The notes below the pieces were generated by a model, which had not been told where the DNA came from, searched no databases, and worked only from the letters and a program-made list of their open reading frames with translations. A stretch of 64,000 nucleotides of DNA from Russula earlei (taxonomy: Eukaryota > Basidiomycota > Agaricomycetes > Russulales > Russulaceae). Where the stretch lies: positions 1-64,000 of the forward strand of contig JAGFNK010000302.1 of the NCBI GenBank assembly GCA_025769875.1. Direction: 5' to 3'. Made by a program: the position numbers and the translations under genes. Below, in pieces: positions 29,746-39,728 of this stretch; the first letter of the stretch is position 1; each line of letters starts with the position of its first letter.

Positions 29746-32336
29746 GCTGGTCTCTGGCCTGTTCCTCCCTAGCAGCATTGATCCATGCTCACAGATCATT
29801 GATGGCAGGTATGTCTCTGACTGGTCGATTGTAGATTCATCGCACCAGCCAAGTGATTAGTCCAGCCTTATAGGCTTCAACTGCTGCTGGCCAATTCTGG
29901 TCCCATCCTGCTTTACTGAGCAGAACAAGGAATTTGCTGGTATAATCATCCAGCGATGCTGCTTTAGACATGGACAATTGTTGTAGTTCCATGAAAGTGT
30001 CTTCCGGCTCTGTGTTGTCTTTGAATTCTCTGAAGAAGTCATCCACAAATTCGGTCCAAAAGAGCATGTCAGTTGGATCCAGCTGCACAGGTGCATAGGG
30101 AGACGGTGGGTCCCCATTTCTTTTTGCTTCTACCAGGTTCATTTGGTTGACCACCCATCCATGCACTTTCGCTCCTTTGATGTAGGTGAGAGCTAAGGCT
30201 ACTCACTTCATTGGAATAGTCATGGTCAGGTTGTCACTGTTTGTCAAGACTCACTGTTGAACTATCCAGTTCAAGAGCGAGGGATAAGCTCGAAGACGAG
30301 TCTATAGACGTCCAAGATCGTGTGGGCAAGGAGTAGAGTCCAGAGTAGCAACAAATACCAGAGAGGTATTGTTACTGTGAGAGTAGAACAATCACGCAGG
30401 GAAGAGGCCAGGATAGTCACAAGGGGATGGTCCTTAAAGGAGTATCCCAGGGATGGAGAGTGCCATAAACAAGTGGACAGTCTGAGGACTGTCCGCTACT
30501 TTATTGAGCGCTTATATACTACAAGAGAACTGCTAAATAGGGAACAAGTCATAACCTTGTTATCAAGCACAATAGAGTGATGAGTAAGAAGTCGGAGGAC
30601 GCTTACTGAGCATGCTCAGTCATGCTCAGTAAGCTGCTGAGTAAGAAGCTTCCCTTGATGAGTAAGAGCTTCCATTGTCCACGTGTTTACTGCTTTAGTG
30701 CACGTGCAAGCACCTGATTCATTTCCTGTTAGTTAGTTTAGGGCCGGTCATTTGAGGACTTGTAGTTTAGTTAGGGAATAGTGTTATCTTTATAAGGCCC
30801 TTATATAGTTCTATTAGGGTCCTTAGAGTGGTCCCTAATACTTCTATTAAGGTCCTTAGTGTTGCCTTATAGTTCGTTCTATAGTTATTAGAGTTGGTCT
30901 AATAACGCGTTGTAGGGCCTTTGATACTAGGTTAGTACCTATTGTCGAGTTCCTAGGGTCGTTCCAAAGGGTCCTTAAGAAGGCCCTAATACTGTCTTTT
31001 GTTGCTAGAAGGGTTGCCTTCAAGTGGGGCTTGCTGTATGTTGATTGTGCCAAGAATTGCTCGCGCAACAATGCGTGCGCGATATTGTGGACACCTGTAC
31101 TCACCCCTTTTGCTCGTGTGAACAGGGTGACACCATAGAGGCTGGGTTTCCTCCTATAAGGAAGGGTCCTTCACGGGCCCTCTCCGGGGAATGGTTCATG
31201 ACACTGTTAAGCAGATTCCATAGATTGAAATCCTGGACGAAGTACTTTGTCTTCTTCCTGTCTCTTTGAATACTTCAGGAGGGTCTCCCTTCAGAGATCC
31301 ATTGCCTCCATGGGGGCCTGGTGCCGGCTGAGGTGCCAGGTTTGCCCCTGGTCCTACAGGAGGTGCTGCAGGTGGTCCTCCTCCTGGAGGGCCTTCTCCA
31401 GGTGGGCCTCCTCCTGGTGCTGGTGGACCTGCGGGTCCAATGGGGACTCCTCCACCTCCAGGTGGTCCTCCTGCACCAGGTGGACCGCCTCCAGGGTTTA
31501 TTACAATGGTGGGCCCTGTTCTTCCACCTGCTGTCTGGGTGGCAATGGTGGCTGTCTGCATCGCTGCAATGGTAGCCATTTGAACTGATTCTTCTGGTTC
31601 TTCAACAATTGTTGGTTCAATGGGCGAGACATGTACTGTCTGCTCTAGTCTTTCAGCTAGCTCCAATACTTCTGGTGCTTCTGCTTTCTGATCTGTAGTT
31701 GGAGGGTCCAACTTCTCTGTTTCTCCACTTGATGACTTTCGTATCAATGGAGCTGGGTCATCTACTATTGAACTTCTGGGTTCCCAATGAGTAGTATTAG
31801 GATCTGTCTTGATTCCTAGACCTAGAACCTTATATTCGTCAATGTCTTCATCCTCTTCTGCATAGGGACATCCTTTGTGGTAATCAACAAAGTACCACTG
31901 ATTGTCGATGTATTTGCAAGGAAGGTAGCTTCCTCTGTATCAGACCTCATATCTGTTAGGTCCTTTCTGGTCTGCCCAACACCAGATGGCAGTCCCTTTG
32001 ATTCCTGAGGGTAGATCGTCCCTCTCTCTAGCTTTGAACCAACTGAACTTGGTTCCTTGCTTTGATTTCTGGTTGAACGTTATGTGTATGCTATGTTCAC
32101 TTTCGATCTCCAGTTTGTCTGCCTGCCACTGCCTTTCCTAGGGAGTTGGGACTTGTGTGCCTGCTTACCACTGTCTATGCCATTGACAGTAGGGGTCTTT
32201 ACAGAAGTATGCATGTGTCCAACCATGCTGCTCGTCAAGAGTCACGTAGTACACCTTCTTCTTGTCGTGAAGAGGTCTGTATAGATTCTCTCCCTTGACT
32301 ACTTCAGCATAGGTTGCTGACCATATGATGACTAGA
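29746..32336 (-). pseudogene. gag: Gyp-C1 gag, 3' deleted
   Basis: Minus strand. An N-terminal region with YFCKDPYCQWHRQW and WCWADQKGPNRYEV is followed by an acidic segment, a Gly/Pro tract (GGGPPGAGGPPGGGG) and a capsid-like helical domain (PTDMLFWTEFVDDFFREFKD, SLDDYTSKFLVLLSKAGWD). An LTR-A splits it at 30242-31203. Compared with Gyp-C2, sequence from RDQ onward including the CCHC knuckle is deleted at about 29746. Stops include TGA after TIPMK (CAA in Gyp-C2) and TGA after WLVR (CGA in Gyp-C2). Confidence 0.85.
30242..31203 (-). repeat. solo LTR-A in Gyp-C1 gag
   Basis: 962 bp, TGTCAAGACTCACTG...GTTCATGACA, with CTGTT at 30237-30241 and 31204-31208. Confidence 0.96.
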
Positions 32337-32396
32337 TCCTAGTCCTAAGGCTTCCTGCCTATTTCTGGTTTGCTTTCACAGTGATGTCTGTGATAG

Positions 32397-32408
32397 AAGC
32401 TCAACTTA
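32397..32408 (-). other. Gyp-C1 primer-binding site, self-priming type
   Basis: Minus-strand TAAGTTGAGCTT abuts the 5' LTR. The LTR motif AAGCTTGACTTA (plus 32603-32614) lies about 34 nt after TATATAAAGC and is complementary at 11 of 12 positions. Confidence 0.7.
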
Positions 32409-33898
32409 TGTTAAGGCTCCAAAGTGCCTTAAATAAGATCAATGGTCGCATCTATGAACGCGTCCTACCAATGCAGATATGCTTGAGTCAAGCAAGCAAT
32501 ACTTGTGGAGGGGAAGGAGTGTTAGATCCTTCTGGAGTATGGCAACAAGATGCAAGGGGCTCTGCAGATGGGGTAGGAGTCAACTGTTTGGGATTGGCAA
32601 ACTAAGTCAAGCTTAGGGCTCAACTGTTACAACTGGGGGCTTTATATAGCCCTACAGGGATAAGGTTCGTGCTACTGTAGTACTGGTCAGTGCTATAGAA
32701 GCAAAAGGTGGCTCATAGAAGCGAGGTTGCTTCTATGTAAACAATCTCGGTGCTGGAAGCATTAAGTGCTTCTGTCACAGTAACTAGCTGTGTCAGTTCA
32801 CAAGCATAGAGTCAAGTCGGTGATAGCAGTGTTCAAGAAACGGGCTGGTTCCCATGTATAATGAGTAAGGATCCCTGCAGCGGTCGAAGTGTTTTATGCT
32901 AAACAGGTTATGGCTAATAGACCCTTCCTAGTAAGACTTGGTCCGTTGAGAAGCTAGGGTAAGTTTATAATGGGATAGACTAGGGCTGGTTCCACTAGCT
33001 ATATGCATTCAAGTCCATTGAGGACCTTGAACAACGCAGAGAGAGTAGAGGAAGGTAGGTCTTAAAGGAGGAGAGCTCTTTTCAGGGGAGTGAAGAGAGA
33101 CTCTTAGGGGAGGAAGGGAAAGGCAAAGAGTAGATGGTGGATGGTGTGTTGAGAGTTGATGAAATGGAGAGGTGGATGTGGTTTGAGGATTAGGAGCAAA
33201 GTGGGTTGCAGGCAAATATGTTTGGACAAGAGTAGGTTGGATTCTACAAGAGACCAAGCTTAGGGCTTTGTTCACAAAGTACTGAGCTTATATATACAGG
33301 AGAAGCGCAGCAATAGCTGCGCTTTGACTGTGCTACTAGTATAGTAGGAGTCATAGGAATGAGGCCATGAATGAGTCAGAACCAAGTAACTGTGCTGCAC
33401 AGTAAGTGTGCAGCATTGCACAGTTGAAACCAAGAAGTGAATATAAATGGAAAGAGAACCAAACAAAGGGAAAGTAACAGCAATCCAGTGTTACCTGGAT
33501 GTGTATGGATCACATGATAACACAGAAGGGATCACAAGACGTAAGAGATCACAAGACCAGTAAACAAAGGGACGTATGAAAGCAAGCAGTCCATAGCAAA
33601 AAGTAAGAAGTAAACGTAAAAGGAAAATGGTGTAACAGCTTCCCTAGTAGCAATCTTGGTGTCATAAGTACTTTCCTAATCAAGGAAGCAACGTATGTGG
33701 CAGTACAGGAACATCTGGAACAGAAGCAATGCTATTCATTGCTTTGTTAGTACATCTTCAGAATGATACGATCAATGCGTTCTGAATGCAATATTAATGG
33801 ACATAAATGGTCAAGATCTGATGCATGCATGATGCAAACAGTGCAGTCCATAGTTCAGGTGTTCCAGCATCTTCTGGACCCCAAACCACTCGGTAACA
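32409..33898 (-). repeat. Gyp-C1 5' LTR (LTR-C), split by LTR-H
   Basis: TGTTAAGGCTCC...CTCGGTAACA. It is about 620 bp after removal of the nested LTR-H and one GCTTC duplication, the same as the 3' LTR. Confidence 0.95.
32773..33637 (-). repeat. solo LTR-H nested in LTR-C
   Basis: 865 bp, TGTCACAGTAAC...GGTGTAACA, with GCTTC at 32768-32772 and 33638-33642. A TATATATAAGC box on the minus strand sets the sense. Same family as 37038-37919. Confidence 0.95.
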
Positions 33899-33903
33899 CC
33901 ATG

Positions 33904-34772
33904 GTCAATGATATCTTTAGAGAGGAACCCAATCACCATGATATGGAGTTCCACATCTATATGGATGATGGCATCATTGCCACAGAAGCATCCAAAGGAT
34001 GGGAGTATCATAAAAACCTCATTATTCACATCTTCAAGAAGCTTCAAGATAATGACCTTTTCCTTAAACCCAAGAAATGCCAATTCCACAAAGAAGAAAT
34101 TGACTGTCTTGGTGTCATTATCGGCAAAGGAATGATCAAGATGGATCTGATCAATGTTAAGGGAATTTGCAATTGGAAAGCCCCTACCAATCTACATGAA
34201 CTATCCTCTTCCTTGGCTTTGGGAACTACTATTGCAACTTCATTCCAAAATATTTGGACATCATTCAACCTCTAGTCTGGCTCACAAAGAAGAACAAACC
34301 TTGGGTCTGGGATAATTCCACAGAATCATTGTTCAATATTCTCAAGAATATCTTCACCCATTACCCTGTTCTTTGAAACCCAGATCTCAACAAACCTTTC
34401 ATTGTCAATGCTGATGCCTCTTCTTTTGCTCTGGGAGCCACTATATCTCAACAATTTGAAGATAGTATCCATCCTCTGGTATATTACTCCAGGTCATTAC
34501 TACCAGCAGAAAGGAACTACAATATCCATGACAGAGAACTACTCACTATAGTATCTGTCCTTAAAGAATATCAACACTGGTTACTTGGGGCACATCATGA
34601 AGTGACTATTTGCACTGATCATGCCAATCTGGCCTACTTCCACAAACCCCAGGACCTTTCACCACATCAAGCAAGGTGGATGGCCCTCCTCCAGGAATAC
34701 AACTTCAAGTTGACAACTATCCCTGGAAAGTCCAACACTGTTGCTAATATTCTATCATGATGACCTGATCAC
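33904..34772 (+). pseudogene. pol: Gyp-X pol, RT core and RNase H
   Basis: Continues the frame broken at 23346: VNDIFREEPNHHDMEFHIYMDDGIIAT (MDD in place of the usual LDD/VDD context), then FLKPKKCQFHK, and RNase H with VNADASSFALGATISQQ, ERNYNIHDREL and CTDHANLAYF, ending IPGKSNTVANILS. A frameshift lies near 34205 and stops occur near 34375 and 34758. A solo LTR-A follows with ATCAC duplications. Confidence 0.87.
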
Positions 34773-35736
34773 TGTCAAGACTCACTGCTGAACTATCCAG
34801 TTCAAGAGCAAGGAGTGAGGTCAAGGATGAGTCGGTAGATGTCCAAGACAGCATGGGCAAGGAGTAGAGTCCAAAGCAGTACCAAATACCAAAGAGGTAT
34901 GGTTACTGGTAGAGTCGAGCAGGTACGCAGGGAAGAGGCCAGAATGGTCACAAGGGGATGGTCTTTAAAGGAGTATTTCAGGGATAGAGAGTGCCGTAAA
35001 CAAATGGACAGTCTGAAGACTGTCTGCTACTTTATTGAGCGCTTATATACTACAAAAGAACTGCTAACACAGGGAACAAGTTATAACCTTGTTATCAAGC
35101 ACAATAGATGGATGAGTAAGGAGTCAGAGCATGCTTACTGAGCATGCTCAGTCATGCTCAGTAAGCTGCTGAGTAAGAAGGCTCCTCTTGATGAGTAAGA
35201 GCCTTTACTGTCCACATGTTCACTGCTTTAGTACATGTGCAAAGCACCTGATCCATTTGCTGTTAGTTAGTTTAGGGACAGTCATTTGAGGACTTGTAGT
35301 TTGGTTCAGGGAATAGCGTTGCCTATAAGGCCCCTTATATAGTTTCATTAGGGTCCTTAGAGTCGACCCTAATACTTCTATTAAGGTCCTTAGTATTGCT
35401 TTATAGTTTATTCTACGGTTATTAGAGTTAGTCTAATAATGCATTGTAGGGTCTTTAGTGTCGTGTTAGTGCCTATTGTAGAGCACTTAGAGTCATCCTA
35501 AAGGGTCCTTAGGGAGGCCATAATACTGCCTTTTATTGCTAAAAGGGTTGCATTGAGTAGGGCTTGCTGTATGTCGATTGTCCTGAGAATTGCTCATGCG
35601 ACAATGCGTGCATGATATTGTGGACACCTCAACTCACCCCTTTTGTCCATGTGAACAGGGTGACACCTTAGAGGCTGGGTTTTCTCTCATAAGGAAGGGT
35701 CCTTCAAGGGCCCTCTCCAGGAAATGGTTCATGACA
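34773..35736 (-). repeat. solo LTR-A in Gyp-X
   Basis: 964 bp, TGTCAAGACTCACTGCTG...GTTCATGACA, with ATCAC at 34768-34772 and 35737-35741. Confidence 0.96.
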
Positions 35737-35741
35737 ATCAC

Positions 35742-37037
35742 AAAGGAGAAAACATTCAGAACAAAGCCATCACACTCCTACCTGATCATGTCTTCAATGA
35801 GCACTTGAAAAAGGCAAATATCCCTGAAGCTTGTGCCCCTACCCTTAACCGTACCTTTGGTGATAACCAGGAAGCTTTTGCACACAAAGCTTACTCACAC
35901 AAGTCACTCCCCTTACACACTTACCTGCCTGATGACCCTGTTTTACAATGGGAAATCTTGAAGGAAGTCCATGATTCCCCAGCAGGAGGACACCCTGGCA
36001 TTGCTAATACTTGGGACCTTATAAGAAGGAAATATGAAGGGCCTAGACTCCACCTCTTTGTAGAAGAATACATCAAGGGATGTGCTAAATGTCAAGAATC
36101 TAAAGCCATCACCACCCTGAAACATGCACCACTCCAACCATTTGATACAAATGTGACAGCTGGCCCCTTCCAATATGTTTCAATGGACGTTATCAGGATC
36201 TTCCAAAATCTGGATCATATGATTCCATTCTCACCATTGTTAATCAAGGCTGTTCAAAGGCTGCAAAGTTTATGCCCTGCAATAAAACCATAGATGGCCT
36301 GGGCATTGCCATCAAGTACCTGGCTAATCTATTTCCATGGTTCATCATCTGTAAAGCCACAGGGATCAAACAAAATTTGAGCACTGCCTTCCACCCATGC
36401 ATGGATGGACAAACTGAGTAGATAAACCTCTGGATAGAAACATACCTAAGGGAATTCGTGAATGGATGGCAAAACAATTGGCACACACCACTTCCTATTG
36501 CTGAGTTTGCTCACAATACTTGGTGACATGAAGGCACCAGGTACACACCACATGAACTTCTCATTGGTTTCAATCCAAGTGCCAAATGGACCACAATGGA
36601 CATATCTGTTCCTGAGGCTGAACCATGTCTCAAAATCATTGAACAGGTACGATCCAGGGCACAGGAACAACTTCTGAAATGCATTAAACCATCAGAAGAA
36701 CCAAGAAAGCTTGAAGAAGGACAACTGGTGTGGCTGGATGGACATAATCTTGTGGTGAAGGCCCCATCAAAAAAGCTTGCCCCCTGGCATTATGGACCAT
36801 TCAAAGTGATAAAACAAATCACACCAGTGGTGTACTGCATCAAATTGCCCCCATCAATGAAAATCCACAATGTGTTTCATGTGGATCTTCTCATGCCATT
36901 CACTGAAACAGGGGCATATGGCAAAGCTTTTACCTGACCACCACCTGACATTGTACAAGGAGAGGAAGAATATGAAATTGCAGCTATCATCAGAGACAGA
37001 AAGTACCAAGGACACAATACCTTGTTCATTGGGAAGG
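35742..37037 (+). pseudogene. pol: Gyp-X integrase and start of chromodomain
   Basis: Zinc-finger part (EVHDSPAGGHPGIANTWDLI, GCAKCQESKA), decayed catalytic core with SAFHPCMDGQTE-like remains (36385-36420), and the post-core QLVWLDGHNL..KLAPWHYGPFKVIK and IHNVFHVDLLMPF. It ends in EEEYEIAAIIRDRKYQGHNTLFIGKV, the first half of a chromodomain. Many frameshifts and stops, including TGA within NTW-HEGT near 36524 and TAG in QTE-IN. An LTR-H interrupts the chromodomain at 37038. Confidence 0.85.
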
Positions 37038-37919
37038 TGTCACGGTAACTAGCCATGTCAGTTCACAAGCAGAAAGCAAGTCGATGATAGAGAGGTGTTC
37101 AAGAAACGGGCTGGTTCCCGTATATAATGAGTAAGGATCCCTGCAGCGGTCGAAGTGTTTTATGCTAAACAGGTTATGGCCAATAGACCCTTCCTAGTAC
37201 GACTCGGTCCGTTGAGAAGCTAGGGTAAGTTTGTAATGGGATAGACTAGGGCTGGTTCCACTAGCTATATGCGTTCAAGTCCATCGGGACCTTGAACAAC
37301 GCAGAGAGAGTAGAGGAAGGTAGGTCTTAAAGGAGGAGAGCTCTTCTCAGGAGAGTGAAGAGAGACTCTTAGGGAAGGAAGGGAAAGGTGAAGAGTAGAT
37401 GGTGGATGGTGTGTTGAGAGTTGATGAAATGGAGAGGTAGTTGTGGGTTAAGTTTGTGAGAGTGAAGTGGGTTGCAGGCGAATATGTTTGGACAAGAGTA
37501 GGTTGGATTCTACAAGAGACTAAGCTTAGGGCCTTGGTCACAAAGTACTGAGCTTATATATACAGGAGAAGCGCAGCAATAGCTGCGCTTTGACTGTGCT
37601 ACTAGTATAGTAGGAGTCATAATAAGTAGGAGTCATAGGAATGAGGCCACGAATGAGTCAGAACCAAGTAACTGTGCTGCACAGTAGGTGCGCAGCATTG
37701 CACAGTCGAAACTAAGAAGTGAACATAAATGGAAAGAGAACCAAACAAAGGGAAAGTAACAGCAATCCAGTGTTACCTGGACGTGTATGGATCACATGAT
37801 AACACAGAAAGGATCACAAGATGTAAGAGATCACAAGACCAGTAAGTAAAGGGACGTACGCGAGCAAGCAGTCCGTAGCAAAAGGTAAGAAGTAAACGTA
37901 AAAGGAAAATGGTGTAACA
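37038..37919 (-). repeat. solo LTR-H in the Gyp-X chromodomain
   Basis: 882 bp, TGTCACGGTAACTAG...GGTGTAACA, with GAAGG at 37033-37037 and 37920-37924. It has the same TATATATAAGC box as the other copy. Confidence 0.96.
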
Positions 37920-37924
37920 GAAGG

Positions 37925-38945
37925 ATACCCAGTTTCAGAGTGCTCATGGGTCAATTCTACTGACCTTCATGCTCTGGCCCTACTCAAATAATACTTGAAC
38001 TCTAAGACAATTTCCCCTGCAGGTGGACGAGCTCATGAATAAAAACCCTCCTCCAGAACTTGAGACGGCAGAGCATCTTCTACAACTTGCCTGCCATCTC
38101 ATCCATTCTACCTACCAAACTCCTTCCTCACCTTCCTCACCTTCAAACTCTACCTCTTCTCATTACTGTCAATGTCTCAATCCCCAGTTTATATTCCATC
38201 CTCACCCATCCCAACCTACTCATCCCCTGTCTACTGTCCCTCATCCCCAGTCCCCACTTGTGCCTCCCCCATGCTCGCCTACCCTTCCCCAACACTTTCC
38301 TATGCCAATGTCAATGCCATCGCCTCCTCTACTCCCCAACTGGAATGAAGGTCTTAGCCCTTCAAGAACCCCCCTGCCTATGAGTGCAATGAGAATGACA
38401 ACAATACCACCACCTGAGTCTGTCTCTCCCCTCTTTCACCTTCCATCTCCCTCTCCTCAACCCTTCTTGGATCTGAGTGCAACACCTTGGGACTTAACTT
38501 TTCCCCAACATGCACTCCATCCCCATTCTCCCTTGCCAAACAATTTGAGGCCACCAAATTCTTTGACACACCTTGCCTCCCCCAGACTGGATCCCCTCCT
38601 CAGATTACCCCCTCATCAACTTCACAGTCCCCTGAATACCCTGGAGGGGTCATGTACAGGGCTAATTGGTTTCTCATCAAGCTGGAAGCTTGACCAGAAC
38701 CCCTCATCCATGCTACCCTTGGCAAGGGAGCCCCCATTTTCTCCTGAGTATTCACACCAATCCCCACTGCCTGGCCCATCTCAGTTCATAACAAGGAGCA
38801 ATGGGACATGCTCCTCACTGACCAGCCTTACACGAACTTCATTGACAGAGCCATTGAGGATGACAATGACCCCTCCCTCACAGCAGGAGTCAAGTCATAC
38901 AGGTATAGGACAACGGAGATCTTCAAAGGAAGACACACCATACGC
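37925..38945 (+). pseudogene. Gyp-X chromodomain end and 3' Ser/Pro-rich extension
   Basis: The chromodomain resumes (ECSWVNSTDLHALALLK). After several stops, Ser/Pro/Tyr-rich reading frames follow (SQSPVYIPSSPIPTYSSP), then a more ordinary segment ending DQPYTNFIDRAIEDDNDP..YRTTEIFKGRHTIR at the left end of Gyp-C2. This is the same position as the Gyp-C Pol extension, so Gyp-X probably had a comparable 3' coding tail, now fragmented. No zinc knuckle is seen before the interruption. Confidence 0.5.
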
Positions 38946-39472
38946 TGTTACCGTGTGGTTTGGGGTCTGGAAGATGCTGGAACACCTGAACTATGGAATG
39001 CACTGTTTGCATCATGCATGCATCAGATCATGACCATTTATGTCCGTTGATATCGCGTTTGGAACGCGTTGATCGTATCATTCTGAAGATGTACTAACAA
39101 AGCAATGAATAGCATTGCTTCTGTTCCAGATGTTCCTGTACTGCCACGTATGTCACTTCCTTGATTAGGAAAGTACTTATGACACCAAGATTGCTACTAG
39201 GGAAGCACTTAATGCTTCCAGTACTGAGATCATTTACATAGAAGCAACCTCACTTCTATGAGCCGCCTTTTGCTATAGCACCAACCAGTACTACAGTAGC
39301 ATGAACCTTATCCCTGTAGGGCTATATAAAGCCCTGGTCTGTAGCAGTTGAGCCCTAAGCTCGACTTAGTTTGCCAATCCCAAACAGTTGACTCCTACCC
39401 TGTCTGCAGAGCCCCTCTCATCTTGTTGCCATACTCCAGAAGGATCTAACACTCCTTCCCCTCCACAAGTAT

Positions 39473-39721
39473 AGTTGAAGCTAAAAGGATTGTTACTCAG
39501 TCTTGTGTATGAAAGACTATATTAGTTAGTAAGCTAACCTAAAAGGATTGCTACTATGTACGGTATTAGATCTTAGGGAGAGCGGTAAAAGGGGTGTTGT
39601 ACTGACCTCAGTCTTGTGTATGAAAGACTGAGGGAAAAATTGAACAACAAGTAATTGAATATTTACATGTACGGTTCAGCTTTGTCCATACACATGCCAC
39701 CGGTTGGCTGCACGTCCAACA
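39473..39721 (-). repeat. Cop-1 3' LTR
   Basis: 249 bp, (A)GTTGAAGCTAAAAGG...GTCCAACA on the plus strand. The minus strand of the adjacent bases (39722-39731) gives TGAGGGGGCG, a polypurine tract. Confidence 0.95.
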
Positions 39722-39728
39722 CGCCCCC

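Larger units (their letters stand above)
23347..33898 (-). mobile_element. Gyp-C1: full-length Ty3/Gypsy element inserted in Gyp-X
   Basis: LTR-C at both ends (23347-23965 and 32409-33898) and CCATG duplications at 23342-23346 and 33899-33903. Minus-strand order: 5' LTR, self-priming PBS, gag, pol with chromodomain, C-terminal extension, polypurine tract, 3' LTR. Two solo LTR-A (26549-27511, 30242-31203) and a solo LTR-H (32773-33637) sit inside. A deletion at about 29746 joins gag to the post-protease region, removing the zinc knuckle and protease. It is dead as an autonomous element. Confidence 0.95.

Noticed and set aside
31247..31588. Trp/Cys/Ser-rich plus-strand frame of 113 codons
   Set aside because: It is the antisense of the Gly/Pro tract in Gyp-C1 gag; repeated GGTGGTCC-type codons create it.
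38023..39033. A 336-codon plus-strand frame running from the Gyp-X tail into LTR-C
   Set aside because: It crosses the left border of Gyp-C2 at 38946, so the frame is an accidental fusion; the composition is low-complexity Pro/Ser.
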